NCBI GenBank assembly: GCA_013426805.1
Contig: JACDZG010000012.1
Location: 27,506 to 91,505 of the forward strand
Direction: 5' to 3'
Length of the DNA stretch: 64,000 nucleotides
From: Chromatiaceae bacterium
GTDB lineage: Bacteria > Pseudomonadota > Gammaproteobacteria > Chromatiales > Chromatiaceae
A program made the position numbers and the translations under genes. Numbering within the stretch: position 1 is the stretch's first letter; each line of letters opens with the position of its first letter. A model generated the notes under the pieces. The model did no database searches. It worked only from the letters and a program-made list of their open reading frames with translations, and was not told the origin of the DNA. Shown here piece after piece: positions 45,898-55,245 of the stretch.

Positions 45898-46551
45898 ATG
45901 AGCATCAATGTATACGAAAACGGCGTTCGGGCAGCACGTCATTATCTTGTTTCAGGTCTCATCGGTTCGGCCCTGTGGTGGCCAGCCTGGGCCTACGCCC
46001 ACTCCATTGGCGAAGCCAAGAGTTTCACTGGCGGTTTTATGCATCCTTTATTAGGCCCAGATCATTTGCTGGCTATGCTGAGCGTCGGTATTATAAGTGC
46101 ATTGATAGGGGGGTGGGCGATTTTGTGGGTGCCCGGCGCCTTTGTCACTGCCATGATCATCGGAGGCACGCTGGGCGTGCTTGGCATTAATATGCCGCAC
46201 ATGGAAGTCGCTATCGCCGTGTCGGTACTATTGCTCGGCTTGGGGATTACGAGGCCCAAGCAGTTTCCGATCTGGATTACCATCTGCGTCGTCGCTTTAT
46301 TTGGTATATTTCATGGTAATGCGCACGGCGTGGAAATGCCGCGGGCGGCGGTCCCGGTATTTTTTACGTTGGGATTCATTTTCGCCACTGCCTTGGTTCA
46401 TTTGACTGGCGTGGGCATCGGCTTCATTCCCTGGCTGCATGTCCGCAAACGCTTGCCGATGACGATTGCCGGCGCGACTATCTCGATAATAGGGGGCTTT
46501 TTCTTGATCCGGTCTATCGTGTCCATTGGGTCTGTTGAGTCTATCGGGTAA
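45898..46551 (+). CDS. HupE/UreJ family metal permease-like protein
   Basis: The product has 217 residues with a leader-like first helix and about six further hydrophobic segments. Family motifs are HPLLGPDHLLAMLSVG near residue 47 and FGIFHGNAHGVEMP near 140, with His/Asp residues suited to metal coordination. HupE/UreJ proteins are inner-membrane carriers tied to nickel (hydrogenase, urease) or cobalt. Here no hydrogenase or urease gene is near. It begins 6 bases after the thioesterase gene, inside the biosynthetic operon, so it may move a metal linked to the product. Confidence 0.88.
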   Translation: MSINVYENGVRAARHYLVSGLIGSALWWPAWAYAHSIGEAKSFTGGFMHPLLGPDHLLAMLSVGIISALIGGWAILWVPGAFVTAMIIGGTLGVLGINMPHMEVAIAVSVLLLGLGITRPKQFPIWITICVVALFGIFHGNAHGVEMPRAAVPVFFTLGFIFATALVHLTGVGIGFIPWLHVRKRLPMTIAGATISIIGGFFLIRSIVSIGSVESIG

Positions 46552-46646
46552 CATCCGCGGCATCGCTCAGTATGCGGTCACGCCACGCGCGCCTGGCCGA
46601 TACACTGAGCACGGCGATCCGCAACTCGAAGAGTGAGACTGCCATC

Positions 46647-48296
46647 ATGAAGACCAAATCGGTATGGGATACTATCGTGATTGGGGGCGGCTCGGCCGGG
46701 GCAGTCGTCGCCAGCCGCTTGAGCGAAGATGCCGACCACCACGTTTTGTTGCTGGAGGCTGGTCACGATTATCCGACGACCGCGGACATGTCGATGGCTT
46801 TGCTCAGTGCCAATATGGCGGTGCTGGATGGCAGCAATTGGCACATCAATGCCTTGATCCGCGCCGAAGGTGCGCTCCAAACACTGATGACGGCTGGTAG
46901 TTCTTTCGTGCATGCCGGCGGCGGCGACCGTCTGCGTATGTTACGCACGCTGTTGCATGACAGTGCCAGTGCCACCCTGTTTGATTACTGCGTCGGTAAA
47001 GTCATCGGGGGCTCGTCGGCTGTCAATGGCGCACTCGCCCTGCGTGGCCATCCGGAAGATTACGACGAGTGGCACCAATATACGCAGGGGCAGTGGGACT
47101 GGGCGCAGGTGCTGCCGTATTTTCGGACGCTAGAAGACGATCAGGACTTCGGCGGTCCTTGTCACGGACGTGGTGGGCCGGTCCCGGTATGCCGTGAACA
47201 AGACGAGCACTTGGTCCAGGTTCAGCGCGCCTTCATTCATGCCTGCCGCACACACGGCTATCCCGTGACGGCGGATCATAACGATCCGACCACCACTGGG
47301 ATCGGCATCGTGCCGAAGAATGTGCGTGATCATCGCCGGATATCTTCCGCCCTCGCCTATCTCGGGTCGGCACGCGCACGCGACAATCTGGTGATCGTCG
47401 GTCATGCCCATGTGCATCGTCTGCTGTGGGAGGCCCCCGGCGTTTGCGCGGGGGTCGAAGTAGAAATTGCTGGCAGTGTCCAACGCTGCGCGGCCACCCG
47501 GGTAATTATTTGTGCCGGCGCACTCAATACGCCGACGCTGTTGATGCGCTCCGGGGTGGGTGCACCGGACGATTTGGGGGCTTTGGGTATCCAGCCGCAA
47601 ATCGCGCTTGCCGGGGTTGGGCATAATCTGATTGACCACGCCGTCGTTGGCCTGTGGGCAGTGCCGAAACCGGGCGCCAGTGCGCTCGGTGATCCAACCC
47701 ACCAGGCGATGCTCAAATTTACAGCCGCCGGTTCGCGCTTCCGAAACGACATGGAGATTCATATGTCCGGCGGGATCGATACGAGCATGATGCCAAGCTT
47801 GCGTACGGCCCTCGGCGCGCCCGTCGGCATGGCCGTCTCCGCCTGCCTGATGAAGCCTTTGTCACGTGGTTCACTCCGGCTGACTGATGCCGATCCGCGC
47901 GTGCCGCCACAGGTGCTCGTCAATTGCCTGGCCTGTCCGGAAGATCAGGTGCGGCTGGAAGAGGGGGTCACCCGGGCCTGGGAGTTGATACAGCATCCAG
48001 CTGTCTTGCAGCACGTCGCACGCATCTTTGCCTGGAGCACCGGGATCATGGACTCCAAAGTCGCGCGCAAGCGTGCCATACTGAACTTTGTACGACCAGG
48101 CTGGCATGTTGTCGGTACCGCTCGTATGGGTAATGCCGACGATCACGACGCGGTGGTCGATGCCTTCGGCAAGGTGCATGGGGCCACCAATATCTGGGTG
48201 GCTGATGCCTCGATCATGCCGACGATTCCCGCCGCACCAACCAACCTAACCTGCATGATGATCGGCGAACGTATCGCCGCCGCACTACGCCAATGA
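46647..48296 (+). CDS. GMC-family FAD oxidoreductase (second of two)
   Basis: The product has 549 residues from ATG 46647; GAGTGAGA lies about 10 bases upstream, and the longer frame from 46572 has no leader support. It has VIGGGSAGAVVASRLSED, GGSSAVNGALALRGHPEDYDEW, CAGALNTPTLLMRSGVG and a C-terminal catalytic region WHVVGTARMG with DASIMPTIPAAPTNLT (His/Asn pair, as in choline dehydrogenase-like enzymes). It is clearly a diverged paralogue of the 43439 gene, similar along its full length. An extra segment before signature 1 (HAGGGDRLRMLRTLLHD) is absent from the first copy. Its role is likely product tailoring; the substrate is unknown. Confidence 0.92.
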   Translation: MKTKSVWDTIVIGGGSAGAVVASRLSEDADHHVLLLEAGHDYPTTADMSMALLSANMAVLDGSNWHINALIRAEGALQTLMTAGSSFVHAGGGDRLRMLRTLLHDSASATLFDYCVGKVIGGSSAVNGALALRGHPEDYDEWHQYTQGQWDWAQVLPYFRTLEDDQDFGGPCHGRGGPVPVCREQDEHLVQVQRAFIHACRTHGYPVTADHNDPTTTGIGIVPKNVRDHRRISSALAYLGSARARDNLVIVGHAHVHRLLWEAPGVCAGVEVEIAGSVQRCAATRVIICAGALNTPTLLMRSGVGAPDDLGALGIQPQIALAGVGHNLIDHAVVGLWAVPKPGASALGDPTHQAMLKFTAAGSRFRNDMEIHMSGGIDTSMMPSLRTALGAPVGMAVSACLMKPLSRGSLRLTDADPRVPPQVLVNCLACPEDQVRLEEGVTRAWELIQHPAVLQHVARIFAWSTGIMDSKVARKRAILNFVRPGWHVVGTARMGNADDHDAVVDAFGKVHGATNIWVADASIMPTIPAAPTNLTCMMIGERIAAALRQ

Positions 48297-48333
48297 CACT
48301 TACCCTGATTATGAACAAACGGATGGGGCACAC

Positions 48334-49110
48334 ATGAGAAGTCGCCTGGTTGTTATCGCATCGTTCTGCCTCTCCGCCGTGCTTTATGCACCGCTCGGCT
48401 GTGGCGCTACCACTTCCGCGTCGGAAATCATCGAACAGGCGGAGTTGATACTCTGGGGCAAGACGCTCCAGGGCGATTTCGAGATGACAGTCACCACCCC
48501 GACGTGGGAGCGCACGCTTTCCATCAAAGTCTGGATGGATCGACCAAAGTTATCTTTTATCCGTGTCCTCGGGCCTGCGAAGGAGCGAGGCATTGCCTCC
48601 CTGCGTATTGAGTCGCAGATGTGGAACTATATTCCCAAGATTGAGCGTACCATCAAGGTGCCGCCATCAATGATGCTTCAGCCCTGGTTCGGTTCCGATT
48701 TCACGAATGACGATCTGGTGAAAGAGGGCAGCTTTGTCACGGACTACACGCATCGCCTGCTTGAAGAGCGAAGCGTGAACGATAGCCCCGCTTATGTGAT
48801 CGAGTTGTTACCTAAGCCTGGTGCTGCCGTGGTGTGGGGCAAAGTGCTTTACAGTGTGCGCAAGGCAGATTTTCTGCCGCTGCGGATCGAATATTTCGAC
48901 GAACGCGCGAAACTGGTGCGGCGGCTCAATTACGGCACTATCCGTGAGCTCGGCGGCCGTACCATTCCCACGGTTTGGGAGATGCAACCGGTTGAAAAGA
49001 AGGGCAACAAGACGACCATCGTCGTGCGCAGTATCGTATACAACAAACCCCTCGACGCCAGCATCTTCACTCTCGTCAACCTCAGCCGCAAGAACGCTGG
49101 CGATCACTAG
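48334..49110 (+). CDS. LolA-like outer membrane lipoprotein-sorting family protein
   Basis: The product has 258 residues. A signal peptide spans residues 1-~28; a Cys in PLGCG is near the cleavage site but is not a canonical lipobox. The mature part follows the LolA-like (COG2834/PF17131) pattern: FEMTVTTPTWERTLSIKVW, FIRVLGPAKERGIASL, MWNYIPKIERTIKVPPSMM, WFGSDFTNDDLV and the beta-rich C-terminal half with LPLRIEYFD. Such proteins are half-barrels that carry hydrophobic molecules in the periplasm and often neighbour FtsX-type ABC transporters. An ABC ATPase gene begins 9 bases downstream. It could ferry the lipidic product rather than lipoproteins. Confidence 0.9.
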   Translation: MRSRLVVIASFCLSAVLYAPLGCGATTSASEIIEQAELILWGKTLQGDFEMTVTTPTWERTLSIKVWMDRPKLSFIRVLGPAKERGIASLRIESQMWNYIPKIERTIKVPPSMMLQPWFGSDFTNDDLVKEGSFVTDYTHRLLEERSVNDSPAYVIELLPKPGAAVVWGKVLYSVRKADFLPLRIEYFDERAKLVRRLNYGTIRELGGRTIPTVWEMQPVEKKGNKTTIVVRSIVYNKPLDASIFTLVNLSRKNAGDH

Positions 49111-49119
49111 GCGATAATC

Positions 49120-49851
49120 ATGCCCAATCACAAAGCAGCGGCAACAGCCGGCGCAACCACCGATACCACCATGGCCGTGCGTGTCGTGGACCTAAGTAAG
49201 ATCTATCAGCAGGGTACGATTGAGGTAACGGCTCTGCAACATGTGTCACTGGAGGTGGCCGCCGGCGAATTCACCGCCTTGGTCGGGCCGTCCGGCTCGG
49301 GTAAGACCACGCTGTTGAATCTAATTGGTGCGCTGGATGTCCCAACCGTGGGGGAACGCTGGGTCGGCGAGGAAAGCTTGAACGCATTGTCTCGCGCCCA
49401 ACTGGCAAGGTTGCGTTTGCACAAAATCGGCTTCGTCTTTCAGGACTACAGTTTGCTGCCGGTGCTGACGGCGATCGAGAACGTCGAGTATGTGCTGCAA
49501 TTGCAGGGCATCGCCAGTCAGGAACGGCGCCAGCGGGCGAACGCCGCGTTGCTCGAACTGGGCTTGGACGGTTGTCAACATCGGCTGCCGACGCAGCTCT
49601 CCGGCGGTCAGCAGCAACGCGTAACGATTGCCCGGGCAATGGTGGCCGAACCAGTGCTGGTGCTGGCGGACGAGCCGACGGCCAATCTCGACTCGGACAC
49701 CGGTGCCGCCTTGCTCGCCACGATGCTCGAACTTAATTGCCGCAAGGGGATAACGTTCATCTTCTCAACCCATGATCCGATGGTGATGCGGCATGCCAAG
49801 CGGGTCGTGCGCCTGCAGGACGGCCGAATCGTAGAGGATAAAACCTCATGA
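49120..49851 (+). CDS. ABC transporter ATP-binding protein (LolD/MacB type)
   Basis: The product has 243 residues. Walker A is GPSGSGKTT, with Q-loop VFQDYSLLPVLT, signature LSGGQQQRVTIARA, Walker B VLVLADEPTANLD and H-loop FSTHDP. The sequence belongs to the LolD/MacB/FtsE group, which powers FtsX-type mechanotransmission permeases. The first ~17 residues are Ala/Thr-rich, and translation may instead start at the Met in TMAVRVVDL. Its stop overlaps the permease start as ATGA, so the two are translationally coupled. Confidence 0.95.
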   Translation: MPNHKAAATAGATTDTTMAVRVVDLSKIYQQGTIEVTALQHVSLEVAAGEFTALVGPSGSGKTTLLNLIGALDVPTVGERWVGEESLNALSRAQLARLRLHKIGFVFQDYSLLPVLTAIENVEYVLQLQGIASQERRQRANAALLELGLDGCQHRLPTQLSGGQQQRVTIARAMVAEPVLVLADEPTANLDSDTGAALLATMLELNCRKGITFIFSTHDPMVMRHAKRVVRLQDGRIVEDKTS

Positions 49852-52346
49852 GATTCCTCAGCCTCGCTTGGCGCAATACCCTGCGCAATCCGCGCCGCAC
49901 CGGGCTGACCATCGCGGCGGTGTCGCTGGGCGTCACCGCGCTGGTGCTAGCCTGGGCGCTGTTGGATGGCGGCAACGCCCAAATGATCGAAAACATGACC
50001 GATAGCTACACCGGTCATATGCAAATTCACCGCCGTGGTTACGAAGACGACCCGAGCCTCGAGACCGTGTTGACGGCGGCGGCCGTGGCGCCGGCACTGA
50101 TGGGATCAGGACACGTCATTGCCAGCACCGAGCGATTGGAAAACCGGGCGCTGATCAGCACCGAGCAGAATGCGCGCGGGATTATTCTGGCGGGGGTGGA
50201 CCCCGAGCACGAACCCGGCGTGACCCGCTTGGATCGGAAGATCAACGAAGGGCGCTACCTGCGCCTAGAGGATACGCGGGCGATCATTCTTGGGCAAACG
50301 CTGGCCAAGACGCTCGGTGTTACGGTCGGCGGGGAAGTTGCCGTGGTGACGCAAGCGCGGTTTGGCTCGGTCGGCGCAAGTCTTTACGAGGTGGTCGGTC
50401 TCTACGATACCGGCAATGAAATGGTCGATAACATGCAGGCATTTATCACCTTGGATGAGGCCCGCGAGCTATTCGACGTGAATGACGAACGTACCTCGGT
50501 GGTGGTGAAACTCGATCAGCGCGATGCGGTTGCCGGGGTCCAGAGCACTCTCGGTCGCGAGTTGCAGGATGGTTACGAGGTCTTAAGCTGGCGGCAACTG
50601 TTGCCGTCGGTAGCGCAGGCGGTAGGCTTTCACGAAGCGGTCACCGTCGTCATCTTGGTCTTTCTGTTCGGCATCGTTACCATCGGCGTTGCCAATGTGG
50701 TATTGATGTCGGTTACCGAACGGCGGCGTGAGTTTGGGATCATGCTAAGTCTCGGTACTACGCCCTGGCAGATATTTCGCTCTATCGTGTATGAAGGGGT
50801 GTATATCGGTGGCATCGGTCTTGCCATTGGGGTGCTGCTTGGCGGCGCGCTCGTAGGCTATTTCGCCCATTATGGGATACACTTCAAGGATGCGTCCGGC
50901 ATCATCAAGGCCATGCAAGCAGAGACGGGCGTGATTTACCCGACGCTGCGTTGGGGCACTGTGGCGTTGATGGGGGTGGTCATGTTCTTTGTCGCCATGA
51001 TGGCCAGCCTCTACCCGGCAATCAAGACGGCCCGCCTGGCGCCGCTTGATGCACTGCACGGGCTCACCGCGGGACAGGCACCGACCAACACGCAGCGCGA
51101 GTACAAGTCCGGGCGCTTCCTGCTCCTGCAGCTGGCGTTGCGCAACATCTGGCGGCAGCCGGTACGCACCCGGCTGACCATGGCGGTGATTACGCTGAGT
51201 CTTGGCGCCTTTATTTTCCTCAGCAGTATCGCAATCGGCTACTACAGTCAAACTATCGAAAACGCCACCGGTACCATTACCGGCGATGCGCAGGTGTTGC
51301 AGGCGGCCTTCAAATCCGACATGAACGCCAATCTTGCGTTTGCCGGAAACCCCCTGCTCGATCAACTCAGCCATGTTCCCGGCGTGCAGGCGGTCAGTCC
51401 GCGGGTCCAGACTCAGGCCTTGATTGGGATTGCGAACCGCTCCGAGCCGGTGTTACTCATCGGCATCTCCCCGACGCTTGAACCGCAGGTCACCTTCATA
51501 AATAAGGCGGTGCGTCAGGGCCGCTACCTGATGGAGGGTGACTCCCGCGACATCGTGATCGGTGTTAAGTTGGCCGAACTGCTGCGGGTTGGGGTCGGGG
51601 AAAAGGTAGTGATCAACGCGCAGGATCGCAACGGGAATCTCAACTCCGAAGCCTTTGTCATCGCCGGGTTGTTCGATACCGGAAGCCAAGGCCATGGGAT
51701 CGATCGTCTGGTGGGTTATATCACGCTCCCCAGTGCCCAGCATTTATTGGCGCTGGATGATGACATCACCAACCTATCCCTGCGTTTTACGCAGCGGGAC
51801 GATGACCACGTCCTGCGCGTGGTGCAGCAGATTAATGCCCATCTCGGCGATCCGAAGCTGACTGCCATGTCCTGGCAGGCCTTGCTGCCCGAAGTCGTGC
51901 AGATGCGTGCGCTCATTAAGAAGAGCCTGTTGTTTGTAGTTACGATCGTTTTTGTGATGGTGGCGATCGTGGTCATGAACACCATCCTGATGTCAGTGCT
52001 GGAACGTACACGTGAATTCGGCATTATGTTGGCGTTGGGCAGTTCGCCATCGCTGGTCGTCAGACTGGTGATGTTGGAGTCTGCCGCGATCGGCCTGTTT
52101 GCGACCGCGCTTGGTACCATGCTTGGGGTAGTGATCACTTTGATCCATGTCACCAGTGGGGTGAATATGGCGGCGCATGGTCTGACCGCAGTGCCCGGGG
52201 TGACCAATGTGATTCATCCGCAACTCACTGTACTCGGGGTGCTCGGACCGGCCGTGATTCTCCCGGTGGTAATTCTCCTGGCGGCACTCTATCCGGCTGT
52301 GCGGGCGTCAAGGTTGGCGCCGATTAAGGCCATGCATCAGGTCTGA
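49848..52346 (+). CDS. ABC transporter permease, tandem FtsX/MacB units
   Basis: The product has 832 residues made of two similar halves of about 410 residues. Each half begins with LAWRNTLRNPRRT- or LALRNIWRQPVRT-type amphipathic sequence and one transmembrane helix, then a large extracytoplasmic domain, then three helices with the FtsX-type phrase MSVTERRREFGIMLSLG or MSVLERTREFGIMLALG. That gives about eight helices. LolC/LolE-like units are usually separate proteins forming a dimer, and here they are fused. Members extract lipidated substrates from the inner membrane or drive periplasmic handover. It works with the ATPase immediately upstream and probably with the LolA-like protein. Confidence 0.93.
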   Translation: MRFLSLAWRNTLRNPRRTGLTIAAVSLGVTALVLAWALLDGGNAQMIENMTDSYTGHMQIHRRGYEDDPSLETVLTAAAVAPALMGSGHVIASTERLENRALISTEQNARGIILAGVDPEHEPGVTRLDRKINEGRYLRLEDTRAIILGQTLAKTLGVTVGGEVAVVTQARFGSVGASLYEVVGLYDTGNEMVDNMQAFITLDEARELFDVNDERTSVVVKLDQRDAVAGVQSTLGRELQDGYEVLSWRQLLPSVAQAVGFHEAVTVVILVFLFGIVTIGVANVVLMSVTERRREFGIMLSLGTTPWQIFRSIVYEGVYIGGIGLAIGVLLGGALVGYFAHYGIHFKDASGIIKAMQAETGVIYPTLRWGTVALMGVVMFFVAMMASLYPAIKTARLAPLDALHGLTAGQAPTNTQREYKSGRFLLLQLALRNIWRQPVRTRLTMAVITLSLGAFIFLSSIAIGYYSQTIENATGTITGDAQVLQAAFKSDMNANLAFAGNPLLDQLSHVPGVQAVSPRVQTQALIGIANRSEPVLLIGISPTLEPQVTFINKAVRQGRYLMEGDSRDIVIGVKLAELLRVGVGEKVVINAQDRNGNLNSEAFVIAGLFDTGSQGHGIDRLVGYITLPSAQHLLALDDDITNLSLRFTQRDDDHVLRVVQQINAHLGDPKLTAMSWQALLPEVVQMRALIKKSLLFVVTIVFVMVAIVVMNTILMSVLERTREFGIMLALGSSPSLVVRLVMLESAAIGLFATALGTMLGVVITLIHVTSGVNMAAHGLTAVPGVTNVIHPQLTVLGVLGPAVILPVVILLAALYPAVRASRLAPIKAMHQV

Positions 52347-52601
52347 CGGCGCGTGGGGGAAGAGAGTCACCGTGAAACGGCCGGTGCGGCGGCAGGTGCT
52401 GTTCCCTCATCAATACAATGAGTAGTTCCGGTGCTGCGGCAACCGCGATGGATGCGACGGGATAGGGGCACGCCGGTTCCGCGCAATGGCCCGTCGCCTC
52501 CGATCACACCGGGCTACTCGTTTTCACGCGCGGGCCTGGCGGCGCAACAGATCCCGTGAGCGACCATGAGATGTTGCCCACTCAGTCATCCTGGAGACGC
52601 G

Positions 52602-53822
52602 ATGGTGCAGGGTATGCAGTTCAGGGAGCAAGCGGTGGTGCAGCAACCCTTGGCTGGGGTCCAACGTCGGCTGCCGATAGCGGCGCTGTGCTGCGGTTGC
52701 GTCATCAGCAATGCGTGGGCGGCGGAACTGTTTCCGCTGACCAGCGATATGTTTCAGTGGAGTGGTTACATTAAGACGCTGTATGTCCAGTCAGAGACTC
52801 CCTATCCGCAAAATGAGCCGTATAGCTTGTCGCTTAACCGTTTACGGCTGAAACTTGATGCGTGGGAAGGGCAGAATGTGAGTGTGCACATCGAGCATGA
52901 CACGGTCGGGAATCTGGGCAGTTATGTCAATACCCAAGAATTCGCCGGGCTGCAGCAGCTACGCAAGGATCAATATGAATTCGGTTCGGGCGTCGAGTTG
53001 GCGAGCGGCTCCAACTATTATCTGTTTTCTCAATTCTACCGGGCGTATGTCCGTCTTAACTGGGGAGATTTCGACGTGATCGCCGGTCGCCAGCGCATCC
53101 CGCTGGGTACCGGTCGTTTCTGGAGCGGCCTGGATGTCCTCAATCCCGACAACCCGAGTCGGGTGGAACGTGAGGAACGGATCGGCGTCGATGCCCTGAA
53201 AGTGGAATATCGCCTTGGCAATCTGACGCGCGTCACTTATCTCTACGCTCCCGATCCGCTCAATATCAGCGGTCCGCGGCAACTTGTCCAGTTCACCTCC
53301 AACTGGCATGATGCGGATTTCACTGTTACCGGAGGCTTGTCGCGCGGTGATGGGCTACTCGGTTTTGATTTTGCCACGAAACTGTTTGATGCCGGGGTGC
53401 GCGGCGAGTGGATCTATGTCAATGCCGATATTGGCGGCAACTACCAGAAGGCTTTACTTGGGTTAGACTATGCCTTCGTCAGCGGGCTGACACTGTCAGC
53501 AGAGGCGTACATCAACACGCAATCGCCGGCCGATCTCGCGGCGACCCTGGCACAATTACCCCAGCTGCCTTTTTTGCAATCGATCGGTCGCCGTTATCTG
53601 GGGGCCTCGGCCGATTATGAACCGAATCCGATCTATAAATTTACGACCATCTGGCTGAGAAATCAGGAGGATCAAAGCGATTTTTTTTCCGCGGTGTTCA
53701 CCTATTCCATAAGGCAGACGACGAGTCTCACCGTGGGGGCCCAAGCGTTTTCCGGCGCAGTCACGAGTGAGTTCGGTCAGCAGCATCCGTTGTTTTTTGC
53801 ATCGATTCAATGGTATTTCTAG
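52602..53822 (+). CDS. Outer-membrane beta-barrel protein of the export set
   Basis: The product has 406 residues from ATG 52602, chosen because GGAGA lies 5 bases before it. A long N-region precedes the signal core LPIAALCCGCVISNAWA, with cleavage before AEL. The mature part has alternating polar/aromatic strands (YIKTLYVQSE, LNRLRLKLDAW, FYRAYVRLNWGDFDVIAGRQRIPLGTGRFW) and ends with Phe (SIQWYF), the outer-membrane sorting signal. It is about the size of an 16-18 strand porin-like barrel. No named family is recognised with certainty. It stands between two ABC transporter gene sets and could be the exit or receiving site for the product. Confidence 0.8.
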   Translation: MVQGMQFREQAVVQQPLAGVQRRLPIAALCCGCVISNAWAAELFPLTSDMFQWSGYIKTLYVQSETPYPQNEPYSLSLNRLRLKLDAWEGQNVSVHIEHDTVGNLGSYVNTQEFAGLQQLRKDQYEFGSGVELASGSNYYLFSQFYRAYVRLNWGDFDVIAGRQRIPLGTGRFWSGLDVLNPDNPSRVEREERIGVDALKVEYRLGNLTRVTYLYAPDPLNISGPRQLVQFTSNWHDADFTVTGGLSRGDGLLGFDFATKLFDAGVRGEWIYVNADIGGNYQKALLGLDYAFVSGLTLSAEAYINTQSPADLAATLAQLPQLPFLQSIGRRYLGASADYEPNPIYKFTTIWLRNQEDQSDFFSAVFTYSIRQTTSLTVGAQAFSGAVTSEFGQQHPLFFASIQWYF

Positions 53823-54086
53823 GCCGGGAGTTCGATGTTGATATCCTTTCCGCTGTAACGGCAGATGAATCCTAACGCTGGACGTGCGCCACTGTGGAAG
53901 AATGCGTGCGGCGCAGCGACAACGGTGGTTGCTCTTAATTGCTGGTCGGATGGCCGACCGGACCATCTTCGGTTGGAGCAGCGCCAACCGGCTGCGATGA
54001 ACGTGGGCGCTACCGCTCGAAGCCGGGGGTAAACGGTAGCGACCATAGGGTCCACTCTACTCGCGGGTAACGGAAAAGGTGTCATC

Positions 54087-54803
54087 ATGATCGAGCTATG
54101 CGGCGTCGGTAAGGTCTTCCCAGGGGGCCAGGGCGGTTTCACGGCCCTGGATAACGTCGAGCTGCGCCTGCCGGCCGGCGAGTTCATCGCTATCGTCGGC
54201 AAGTCGGGAAGCGGTAAATCGACTCTGATCAATCTGATCGCTGGTATCGACCGCCCTAGTCGCGGCGAAATCCGCGTAGCCGGTACGCCTGTGGATGCAC
54301 TCGACGAATCCGCGCTGGCCCTATGGAGAGGCCGTACGGTGGGCGTGGTGTTCCAGTTCTTCCAGTTGTTGCCAACCCTGAGCGTGGTGGAAAACGTGAT
54401 GTTACCGATGGATTTTTGTGGCACGTTGCGTCCACGCGCGGCGCGTGCGCGGGCGCTGGAGTTGCTGGGACAGGTCGGCATCGCGGACCAAGCCGACAAG
54501 CTGCCGTCCAGCCTTTCCGGAGGACAGCAGCAACGTGCTGCAGTCGCGCGCGCGCTGGCGAACGATCCGGCATTGATCGTAGCCGACGAACCCACGGGAA
54601 ACCTCGATACGCACACCGCCATGGCCGTTCTGAACCTGCTTACGGATTTGACTGCGATCGGCAAGACGGTGGTCATGGTTACCCATGAGCGCGACCTGAC
54701 GTCGTTTGCTGACCGCATCGTGACCCTGGCCGACGGCAAGGTGGTCGGAGAGTCAGCGCCGCGCGCGTCGGTTCGCAACGCCCGGGAGACGGCCGATGCG
54801 TAA
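54087..54803 (+). CDS. ABC transporter ATP-binding protein (LolD/MacB type), second set
   Basis: The product has 238 residues with AAAAGGTG upstream. Walker A is GKSGSGKST, Q-loop VFQFFQLLPTLS, signature LSGGQQQRAAVARA, Walker B LIVADEPTGNLD and H-loop VTHERDL. The group is the same as the ATPase at 49120, but the two are clearly diverged and not a recent duplication. Its end overlaps the DUF2141 gene by 8 bases, and that gene overlaps the permease, so all three are one translational unit. Confidence 0.95.
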   Translation: MIELCGVGKVFPGGQGGFTALDNVELRLPAGEFIAIVGKSGSGKSTLINLIAGIDRPSRGEIRVAGTPVDALDESALALWRGRTVGVVFQFFQLLPTLSVVENVMLPMDFCGTLRPRAARARALELLGQVGIADQADKLPSSLSGGQQQRAAVARALANDPALIVADEPTGNLDTHTAMAVLNLLTDLTAIGKTVVMVTHERDLTSFADRIVTLADGKVVGESAPRASVRNARETADA

Positions 54804-55245
54804 CATCAAACGCTTGTCAGTGACCCTTCTCTTGGGCGGTGTCGTGCTCGGCACAGCCGCGGCCAGCGACACGGACAACGTCCTTGCCGTCCATGCCAGC
54901 GGCTTTGACAATTCCAACGGCCATGCCATTGCGAAACTTTTCTCTTATGAAGATAACGTATTGGGCCGCGGGCGGCAAGAATTTACCGCCCAGATCCGGG
55001 ACGGTCAGGCAGACTTCCGGATTGGCAGTTTGGCGCCTGGGGCCTACGCGTTGGTGGTTTTCCACGACGAAAACGGTAACGGCGAGATCGACCACAATGT
55101 CCTGCGGCTACCCCGTGAGGCGCTTGGCTTTTCAAACCATTTCTCACCTGGACCGCTGGCGGGCATGCCGAGCTTCGCCAAGCTGCGTTTCGAGCATGCA
55201 ACCGGTTACCAACGCCTGGATATCACTGTAAAGCGCTTATGGTAA
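54796..55245 (+). CDS. DUF2141 family secreted protein
   Basis: The product has 149 residues. A signal peptide (RLSVTLLLGGVVLGTAAA) is followed by a single beta-sandwich-like domain with the DUF2141 hallmarks: LAPGAYALVVFHDENGNGEID at about 77-97, PREALGFSNH, and PSFAKLRFE. The acidic DENGNGEID loop resembles a calcium-binding loop. The function of the family is unknown; members are exported and often neighbour lipid or pigment genes. It is sandwiched between, and overlaps, an ABC ATPase and its permease, so it is likely an accessory periplasmic partner of that transporter. Confidence 0.88.
   Translation: MRNIKRLSVTLLLGGVVLGTAAASDTDNVLAVHASGFDNSNGHAIAKLFSYEDNVLGRGRQEFTAQIRDGQADFRIGSLAPGAYALVVFHDENGNGEIDHNVLRLPREALGFSNHFSPGPLAGMPSFAKLRFEHATGYQRLDITVKRLW

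Noticed and set aside
53819..54778. Minus-strand open frame of 319 codons, ending in a peptide-like stretch within 53819-54000
   Set aside because: Most of it is antisense to the ABC ATPase at 54087. The last ~60 residues lie in the intergenic gap and look more protein-like, but match nothing I recognise and have no start of their own.
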